From Streptomyces lilacinus (lineage in GTDB: Bacteria > Actinomycetota > Actinomycetes > Streptomycetales > Streptomycetaceae): a DNA stretch of 6,071 bases. Shown in pieces: positions 1 through 4,278 of the stretch. The stretch covers positions 18,251 through 24,321 of the forward strand of contig KL569492.1 of assembly GCA_000715685.1 (NCBI GenBank). Reading direction: 5' to 3'. The stretch's first letter is position 1, and the number at the start of each line of letters is the position of its first letter. Under the pieces are notes generated by a model. That model searched no databases. It was not told the origin of the DNA and saw only the letters and a list, made by a program, of their open reading frames with translations. The position numbers and the translations under genes are program-made.

Positions 1-1
1 C

Positions 2-946
2 GCCGTGGAGCCCGAGCGGCTCGCCGTCGTCATCGGCACCGGCACCGGCGGCGTGCTGACCACCCTCGGGCAGGACGACCTGTACGAGCGGTCGGGTGCG
101 CGGCGGCTGTCCCCCTTCGCCGTCCCCATGCTGATGCCCAACGGGCCCGCCGCCTGGGTCAGCATGGAGCTGGGCGCGCGGGGCGGGGCGCGGACACCGG
201 TCAGCGCGTGCGCCTCCGGCGCGGAGGCCGTCGCCATGGGCCTGGACCTCATCCGGGCCGGCCGGGCGGACGTGGTGGTCGCGGGCGGCACCGAGGCCTG
301 CCTGCACCCGTTCACCGTCGCCGCCTTCGCGCAGATGAAGGCGCTGTCGACGAGCGAGGCGGACCCGGCGTCGGTGTCCCGCCCCTTCGACGCGGACCGC
401 AGCGGCTTCGTGATGGCCGAGGGCGCGGGCATCGTGGTCCTGGAGCGGGCGGACTTCGCGCGGGCCCGCGGCGCCCGGGCCTACGGCGCCCTCGCCGGGG
501 CCGCCGTCACCTCCAGCGCCCACCACATCACCGCGTCCGACACGCAGGGCCAGGTCCTCGCCATCCGTACCGCGCTGGCCTCCGCGGACCTGGGTCCGGG
601 GGACGTCGACCACGTCTTCGCCCACGCCACCTCCACCGAGTCCGGGGACCTGGCCGAGGCGGAGGCCGTCGCCGAGGCGATCGGCCGGCACGCCGCGGTC
701 ACCGCCACGAAGTCGATGACCGGTCACATGCTGGGCGCCTCGGGGGCGGTGGCCGCCGTCGCGGCCGTGCTCACCCTGAAGGGCGGCGTGCTGCCCGCCA
801 CCCGCAACCTCGACCGGCTCGACCCGGCCGCCGACCTCGACGTGGTCCACGGCGAGAGCCGCGCGGGCGTCTGGTCGGCGGGGCTCGTCAACTCCTTCGG
901 ATTCGGCGGGCACAACGTCAGCCTGCTCTTCACTCAAGCACAGTGA
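2..946 (+). CDS. Beta-ketoacyl-ACP synthase, FabF (KAS II) type, 5'-truncated by the window edge
   Basis: Condensing enzyme of the thiolase fold: it joins malonyl-ACP to an acyl chain in fatty-acid or polyketide synthesis in the cytoplasm. The frame is already open at the left edge. The GTG at position 5 is internal, because the residues after it (PERLAVVIGTGTGG) match the middle of the N-terminal half in FabF proteins, so about 90-105 residues lie outside. Counting from that codon, the nucleophile is Cys69 in SACASGAEA, the catalytic histidines are His207 (HATST) and His241, and the conserved lysine is Lys236 (KSMTGH). The spacing agrees with E. coli FabF Cys163/His303/His340. The C-terminal NSFGFGGHN glycine-rich motif is intact. 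It resembles the Streptomyces housekeeping FabF (MLMPNGP, SACASGAEA, KSMTGH), but an SnoaL-like gene follows it and no ACP gene is seen on the downstream side, so it may be a paralogue. Family certain; pathway not determined. Confidence 0.93.
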   Translation, partial: AVEPERLAVVIGTGTGGVLTTLGQDDLYERSGARRLSPFAVPMLMPNGPAAWVSMELGARGGARTPVSACASGAEAVAMGLDLIRAGRADVVVAGGTEACLHPFTVAAFAQMKALSTSEADPASVSRPFDADRSGFVMAEGAGIVVLERADFARARGARAYGALAGAAVTSSAHHITASDTQGQVLAIRTALASADLGPGDVDHVFAHATSTESGDLAEAEAVAEAIGRHAAVTATKSMTGHMLGASGAVAAVAAVLTLKGGVLPATRNLDRLDPAADLDVVHGESRAGVWSAGLVNSFGFGGHNVSLLFTQAQ

Positions 947-969
947 CCACTGGGAAAGGGAGTTACGCC

Positions 970-1320
970 ATGTCTCCGGAGGAGATCGTCGACGGTCAGC
1001 TCGCCGCCTACAACGCGGGCGACCTGGAGTGTTTTCTCGGCTTCTACGTCGAGGAGGTGCCGGTCCTCGGCTTCCCGTCGGGCGAGGTGATCGCCGACTG
1101 CTCGGGGCCGGCGTTCCGGGAGCGCTACCGCAGGCTCTTCGAGGCCAGCCCCGACCTGCACGCCGAGCTGGTGTCGCGGGTGCGGCACGGCCGCGTCGTG
1201 ATCGACCAGGAGCGGGTCACGGGCTTCATGGGCGACCAGACGCGGACCGCCGTCGCGATGTACGAGGTGGGCGAGGAGCGCATCGAGCGGGTGTGGTTCG
1301 TGGAGCAGACGGACCTCTAG
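970..1320 (+). CDS. Small SnoaL-like / NTF2-fold protein
   Basis: A 116-residue protein of the nuclear transport factor 2 / SnoaL-like alpha+beta barrel superfamily, a cone-shaped fold used by small isomerases, cyclases and binding proteins. It begins with the typical helix (EEIVDGQLAAYNAGDLECFLGFY). Next come a short strand and 'GPAFRERYRRLFEASPDLHAEL', and it ends in the strand pair VIDQERVTGF and AVAMYEV...RVWFVEQ. Length and order fit single-domain members. The ATG at 970 is chosen because AAAGGGAG (955-962) lies 7 nt upstream and the fold starts right there. It follows the ketosynthase by 23 bp on the same strand, so co-transcription is likely. Polyketide clusters often contain SnoaL-fold cyclases, but this sequence is closer to the generic family than to proven cyclases, and its substrate is unknown. 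The stop codon lies in the first of three tandem repeats. Confidence 0.88.
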   Translation: MSPEEIVDGQLAAYNAGDLECFLGFYVEEVPVLGFPSGEVIADCSGPAFRERYRRLFEASPDLHAELVSRVRHGRVVIDQERVTGFMGDQTRTAVAMYEVGEERIERVWFVEQTDL

Positions 1321-1367
1321 CCTTGGCGGACGGACCTGTAGCCCCGGCAGACGGACCTGTAGCCCTG
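1305..1367 (+). repeat. Three tandem 21-bp direct repeats carrying three in-frame TAG stops
   Basis: Units are 1305-1325, 1326-1346 and 1347-1367, sharing the core ACGGACCT[C/G]TAGCC. Unit 1 differs from unit 3 at two positions, and unit 2 differs from unit 3 at two positions. Because 21 is a multiple of three, each copy repeats the end of the SnoaL-like gene (…[Q/R]TDL-stop) in the same frame, giving TAG at 1318, 1339 and 1360. The array fills almost all of the 53 bp between this gene and the stop of the convergent gene. It probably arose by slippage or tandem duplication of the gene's last codons. No terminator hairpin is obvious in it. Confidence 0.9.
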
Positions 1368-1373
1368 CTGGGG

Positions 1374-2282
1374 TCACGTGAGGCGCTCGACCGCCCGCTC
1401 CGCCTCCTCGGCCGCGCGCCGGGCGGTCCGCAGCGCTCGCTCGGCCTCCCGCAGGCGGGTGCGGAGCGCGCGGGCCCGTTCCTGGGCGGCGCTCCGGTCG
1501 TCGCGGGCGGTGGCGAGGGCGGCGGTGAGGTCGTCCACGGCCCGTTGGGCGTCCCGCTGATCGCGTTCCGCCCGGTCGGCCTCGTCGCGGACGCCGGCCA
1601 GCTCCTCCTCGCGGGTCCGCGCCTCGGCGCGGACCCGTTCCGCGTGCCGGCGCGCCTCGGCGCGCTGTTCGCTGCGCCGGTCCTGCCGGCGGCGTTCACG
1701 GGCCTCGGCCAGGTCGGCGACGCGTGCGTCGGCGCTACGCCCGGCGGCGGGTTCGGATGGGGCGGGGGCGGGCGGGGCGGCGAGGCGTTCGGCCGCGTCG
1801 GGGGCGATGCCGGGGAAGCCGGCGACCGGGGCGAGGGGTCTGCTGAGCCGGCCCGTGGCCCACTCCCGCGCGGCGTCGGGGTCGGCGAGGACGGCGTGCA
1901 GGGTCTCCTCGAGCTCGCGCCCGGCGTCGTCGCCCACGGGACGTCCGGCCTCCTCCGCGAGGCGCCGGGCCGCTCGGGCCAGGGAGGCGACCAGGGTGTG
2001 CTGGCGGTGGCCGAGCTCGCGCAGCCGACCGCCGTCCAGGTCGCGGTGGGCGTCGCGCAGGGCCTGGCCGAGGGCGGTGAGCGCCCCGGCCTGGTCGGGG
2101 CGCTCCCGGACCAGCAGGTTGCTCGCCCACGCCGACAGCGTGGGCCGGCGCAGCGCCTTGACGCGCCGCGCCAGCTCACGCTCGCCGGCCGCCGCGGCTT
2201 CGGCGGCCCGTCGGTCGCGGGCGGCGGTGAACTCCTCGGGACGCAGCCGGAAGAGCTCGTCGGCCGCGCTCTCCAGGTCCAG
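1374..2282 (-). CDS. Actinobacterial protein of unknown function with long C-terminal coiled coil, probable CTG start
   Basis: About 302 residues. Residues 1-165 form a helical domain recognisable from many Streptomyces hypothetical proteins: RLRPEEFTAARD near 12-23, VKALRRPTLSAWASNLL near 41-57, then RELGHRQHTLVASLARAARRLAEEAG. A Pro/Ala linker (about 160-183) follows, then about 115 residues of uninterrupted Arg/Ala/Glu-rich helix predicted to be coiled coil (185-302). There is no signal peptide, membrane segment or catalytic motif. It is presumably cytoplasmic and a scaffold or DNA/nucleoid-associated protein, but that is a guess; such proteins are sometimes mislabelled transposases. No ATG or GTG precedes the conserved domain in frame except a GTG at 2480, which would make the gene overlap all of csbD out of frame. 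The CTG at 2282 has GGAAG (2295-2291) 8 nt upstream and starts 5 nt after the csbD stop, so the two genes are probably translationally coupled. Confidence 0.78.
   Translation of the reverse strand: MDLESAADELFRLRPEEFTAARDRRAAEAAAAGERELARRVKALRRPTLSAWASNLLVRERPDQAGALTALGQALRDAHRDLDGGRLRELGHRQHTLVASLARAARRLAEEAGRPVGDDAGRELEETLHAVLADPDAAREWATGRLSRPLAPVAGFPGIAPDAAERLAAPPAPAPSEPAAGRSADARVADLAEARERRRQDRRSEQRAEARRHAERVRAEARTREEELAGVRDEADRAERDQRDAQRAVDDLTAALATARDDRSAAQERARALRTRLREAERALRTARRAAEEAERAVERLT
1612..1637. repeat. Perfect 12-bp inverted repeat inside the coiled-coil gene
   Basis: CGGGTCCGCGCC at 1612-1623 is mirrored by GGCGCGGACCCG at 1626-1637, with only TC between them. In RNA it would fold as an 11-bp GC-rich stem with a four-base loop. 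It encodes the near-palindromic peptide RVRAEARTR of the coiled coil, so codon composition alone can explain it. It could still act as a strong hairpin. Regulatory meaning is unproven. Confidence 0.6.
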
Positions 2283-2287
2283 CGCGG

Positions 2288-2470
2288 CTACTTCCGCTTT
2301 CTCTGGACGCTGTGCTTGGCCTTCTCGACGGCGTCGTGGAGGTCGCCCTTGGCCTTCTCGATGCGGCCCTCGGTCTCCATCTTGCGGTCGCCGGTGGCCT
2401 TGCCCGTGGTCTGCTTGAGCCGGCCCTTCGCCTGCTCGGCCTTCGCCTTGGCCTTGTCCTTGGCTCTCAT
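2288..2470 (-). CDS. csbD: CsbD-family general-stress protein
   Basis: A 60-residue, highly charged, helix-forming protein rich in Lys, Ala, Glu and Gln. The family hallmark AEQAKGRLKQTTGKATGD occupies about 11-28, and the second half-repeat EGRIEKAKGDLHDAVEKAK about 34-52. A basic tail (QRKRK) ends it. Length and composition match CsbD-like proteins (PF05532); Bacillus subtilis csbD is SigB-controlled, but the molecular role of the family is unknown. It has no signal peptide or membrane segment. The ATG at 2470 is chosen because it precedes the family domain directly. GAAAGG (2488-2483) lies 12 nt upstream, a rather long spacing. Its stop is 5 nt before the probable start of the coiled-coil gene, so the two form an operon, transcribed divergently from the F420 oxidoreductase gene. 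I found no SigB-type promoter consensus for it. Confidence 0.88.
   Translation of the reverse strand: MRAKDKAKAKAEQAKGRLKQTTGKATGDRKMETEGRIEKAKGDLHDAVEKAKHSVQRKRK
2291..2295 (-). promoter_or_regulatory. Ribosome binding site supporting the CTG start of the coiled-coil gene
   Basis: On the minus strand AGCGGAAG ends at 2291, followed by 8 nt and then CTG at 2282. The site overlaps the last codons of csbD. The next in-frame ATG or GTG is the GTG at 1937, which would remove about 115 conserved residues. The site is therefore the main sequence support for a CTG start. Confidence 0.5.
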
Positions 2471-2620
2471 GGCGCAGCACTGCCTTTCGGTGCGGGATCC
2501 CCCCCTCACGCAGTCGAGTCTCGTCGGGTACCGCCGGGTGCGCATGTGTCGTACGGCCGAACGGGCTGTCGCGGGCGCGCGGCGGGGTTTCGCGCGGCGG
2601 ACCGGGGAAACTCGGCTTTT
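2471..2620. promoter_or_regulatory. Divergent intergenic region between csbD and the F420 oxidoreductase gene
   Basis: These 150 bp must hold the promoters for both the leftward csbD operon and the rightward oxidoreductase gene. I see no convincing -10/-35 pair for a housekeeping or SigB-type sigma factor. A 10-bp direct repeat (CGCGCGGCGG at 2576-2585 and 2591-2600) lies 20-45 bp upstream of the rightward ATG, and a GGGTACC motif is at 2526-2532. GGGGAAA at 2604-2610 is the only purine-rich stretch before the ATG at 2621. Confidence 0.5.
2576..2600. repeat. Spaced 10-bp direct repeat upstream of the oxidoreductase gene
   Basis: CGCGCGGCGG occurs at 2576-2585 and again at 2591-2600, separated by GGTTT, giving a 15-bp period. 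It sits just upstream of the rightward start codon and could be an operator half-site pair. The motif is low in complexity and may be chance in such GC-rich DNA. Confidence 0.4.
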
Positions 2621-3586
2621 ATGGCGCAATTCGGATACACGATGATGACCGAGCAGGCCGGCCCCCGAGAGCTGGTCGAGCACGTGGTGGGTGCCGAGAA
2701 GGCGGGCTTCGACTTCTCCGTGATCTCCGACCACTACTTCCCGTGGCTGGCCTCCCAGGGCCACTCCCCCAACGCGTGGGCGGTCCTGGGCGCCGCCGCG
2801 CAGGCCACCTCCCGCATTCCCCTCATGACGTACGTCACCTGCCCGACCGTCCGCTACCACCCGGCCCTGGTGGCGCAGCAGGCCGCCACCGTCCAACTGC
2901 TGTCCCAGGGCCGGTTCCGGCTGGGGCTGGGCTCCGGGGAGAACCTCAACGAGCACGTCGTCGGCGGCGGCTGGCCCGGGATCGACGTGCGGCACGAGAT
3001 GCTCGAGGAGGCGGTCGGCATCATCCGGGCCCTGTTCGAGGGCCGCACCCTCACCCACCACGGCCCGCACTACGACGTCGAGCACGCCAAGCTCTGGGAC
3101 CTGCCGGAACAGGCCCCGCCGATCGGGATCGCCGTCTCCGGCGAGCGCTCCTGCCGGCTCGCGGGACAGCTCGCGGACCTGGTCATCGCCACCGAGCCCG
3201 AGAAGGAGCTGCTGGAGTCCTTCGACCGGCACGGCGGTGCGGGAAAGCCGCGGATCGGCCAGCTGCCCGTGTGCTACGACACCGACCGCGACGCGGCCGT
3301 CGACCGGGCCCACGACCAGTTCCGCTGGTTCGGGCTGGGCTGGCCGGTCAACTCCGAGCTGCCCCACGACGTCTCCTTCGCCTCCGCCTCGCAGTTCGTG
3401 ACCAAGGACGACGTCGCCCGGTCGATCCCCTGCGGGTCGAAGACGGACGACTTCGTCGAGAGCGTGCGGCCGTACGTGGACGCCGGCTTCACGGAGATCG
3501 CGCTGGTGCAGATCGGCGGGCGGCACCAGGAGGCCTACCTGGACTGGGCCGCCGCCGAACTGCTGCCCGCCCTGCGGGAGCTCTGA
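2621..3586 (+). CDS. LLM-class F420-dependent oxidoreductase, G6PDH-like family
   Basis: A 321-residue TIM-barrel (luciferase-like) enzyme expected to move a hydride to or from coenzyme F420 in the cytoplasm. The whole sequence follows the F420-dependent G6PDH-like family (TIGR03557 type): FGYTMMTEQAGP at 4-15, ISDHYFPW at 35-42, TYVTCPT at 70-76, LGLGSGENLNEH at 101-112. Compared with mycobacterial FGD1, the catalytic set Asp39/His40/Trp44/Glu109 is present as Asp37/His38/Trp42/Glu107, and FGD1 Glu13 as Glu11. FGD1's phosphate-binding lysine motif (TSGKG) is not evident; the matching stretch reads TEPEKEL, so glucose 6-phosphate is probably not the substrate. The ATG at 2621 starts exactly where family members start; its RBS (GGGGAAA, 10 nt upstream) is weak. 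It stands alone on its strand and ends 25 bp before the convergent HhH gene. True substrate unknown. Confidence 0.93.
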   Translation: MAQFGYTMMTEQAGPRELVEHVVGAEKAGFDFSVISDHYFPWLASQGHSPNAWAVLGAAAQATSRIPLMTYVTCPTVRYHPALVAQQAATVQLLSQGRFRLGLGSGENLNEHVVGGGWPGIDVRHEMLEEAVGIIRALFEGRTLTHHGPHYDVEHAKLWDLPEQAPPIGIAVSGERSCRLAGQLADLVIATEPEKELLESFDRHGGAGKPRIGQLPVCYDTDRDAAVDRAHDQFRWFGLGWPVNSELPHDVSFASASQFVTKDDVARSIPCGSKTDDFVESVRPYVDAGFTEIALVQIGGRHQEAYLDWAAAELLPALREL

Positions 3587-3611
3587 CGCCGGAGCCCCCG
3601 GGCCGCCGCCC

Positions 3612-4262
3612 TCAGCCCCCGCGCACGTCCTCGGCCACGGTCTTGTCCAGGGCCGCCCGGACCAGGGCCGCGGCGAGCGCGGGCGCCTCCTTCCGGTCGA
3701 CCAGGCCGGCCAGCGCCTCCGGGTCGCCCGGCAGCCCGAGGCGCCGCGCGCCCTGCAGCGCCTTCGCGTCGATGTACGGATACGCCTCCGGCCAGACGGC
3801 CTGTGCCTCGCGGAGGAAGATGTCGGCGCCGGCCGGGCCGAGGCCCGGCACCTCGCGCAGGACCTCGCGGAGCCGGCCGACGTCGCCGTCGGCCTTGCTC
3901 CGCATGCGCCGCACGTCGCCGCCGTAGTGCTCGAGCAGCAGGTCCGCGCCGTTGCCGAGCATGGTCGCGGTGCGCTCGTCGTAGCGGCGGTAGCCGCCCT
4001 CACCCAGGGCGTCGACGCGTTGCTGCCAGGTCGCGTCCGCCATCCGGCGCGGGCTCTTCATGCCCGCCTTGTTCAGACAGCGGGCCGCTTCGACCGCGAC
4101 CGAGGCACGGATGCGGGCGCTGATCAGGACCGCGAGCACGAGCGGTTGGTAGAGCGGCTGCGGGGTGTCCCGCAGCCGGATGCCGGCCTCCTCGGCGTAC
4201 GTCCGCCCGTACGCGCGCAGCAGTGTGCGGACGGTTTCGCGGTCCTCGCGCGCGGCACTCAC
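3612..4262 (-). CDS. HhH-GPD-type DNA glycosylase/endonuclease-like protein
   Basis: A 216-residue all-helical protein of the endonuclease III-like (HhH-GPD) superfamily, whose members remove damaged bases in base-excision repair. The helix-hairpin-helix is VPGLGPAGADIF at 138-149. The candidate catalytic aspartate is Asp165 in YPYIDAKAL, at the place of Asp138 of E. coli Nth. The Nth lysine of the hairpin (PGVGRKT) is Ala144 here, and the four-cysteine iron-sulphur loop is absent; the C-terminus contains no cysteine. It may therefore act as a monofunctional glycosylase, or only bind DNA. N-terminal helices carry RDTPQPLYQPLVLAVLISARIRA (split as residues 31-53), matching Streptomyces proteins annotated as endonucleases. 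The start is the GTG at 4262, 16 bp after the catalase stop, with GGGG about 9 nt upstream; no other ATG/GTG lies before the conserved part. Likely co-transcribed with the catalase. Confidence 0.82.
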   Translation of the reverse strand: MSAAREDRETVRTLLRAYGRTYAEEAGIRLRDTPQPLYQPLVLAVLISARIRASVAVEAARCLNKAGMKSPRRMADATWQQRVDALGEGGYRRYDERTATMLGNGADLLLEHYGGDVRRMRSKADGDVGRLREVLREVPGLGPAGADIFLREAQAVWPEAYPYIDAKALQGARRLGLPGDPEALAGLVDRKEAPALAAALVRAALDKTVAEDVRGG

Positions 4263-4278
4263 CTCCGCTCGCCCCGCG

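Noticed and set aside
5..7. GTG as the true start of the ketosynthase
   Set aside because: The frame is open to the left edge, and the residues after it correspond to the interior of FabF, not to its N-terminus.
1389..1428. Inverted repeat GACCGCCCG / CGGGCGGTC as a terminator for the coiled-coil gene
   Set aside because: It lies inside the coding sequence with a 22-nt loop and no T-run. Nine-base GC matches of this kind are expected by chance in such DNA.
2526..2532. GGGTACC as a SigB-type -10 element
   Set aside because: No GNNT-type -35 element lies 14-16 nt upstream on the plus strand, and the minus strand reads GGTACCC without a suitable partner.
1029..2645. A 538-codon open frame on the plus strand, opposite the coiled-coil and csbD genes
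   Set aside because: Its protein is low-complexity Gly/Ala/Arg/Pro with no family features, and it runs through the tandem repeats and the intergenic region. It is an antisense frame kept open by GC-rich third positions; the minus-strand frames carry recognisable families.
3587..3611. Bidirectional terminator between the convergent oxidoreductase and HhH genes
   Set aside because: Only 25 bp are available and the best pairing is a 4-bp stem (GGGC/GCCC), too weak to claim.
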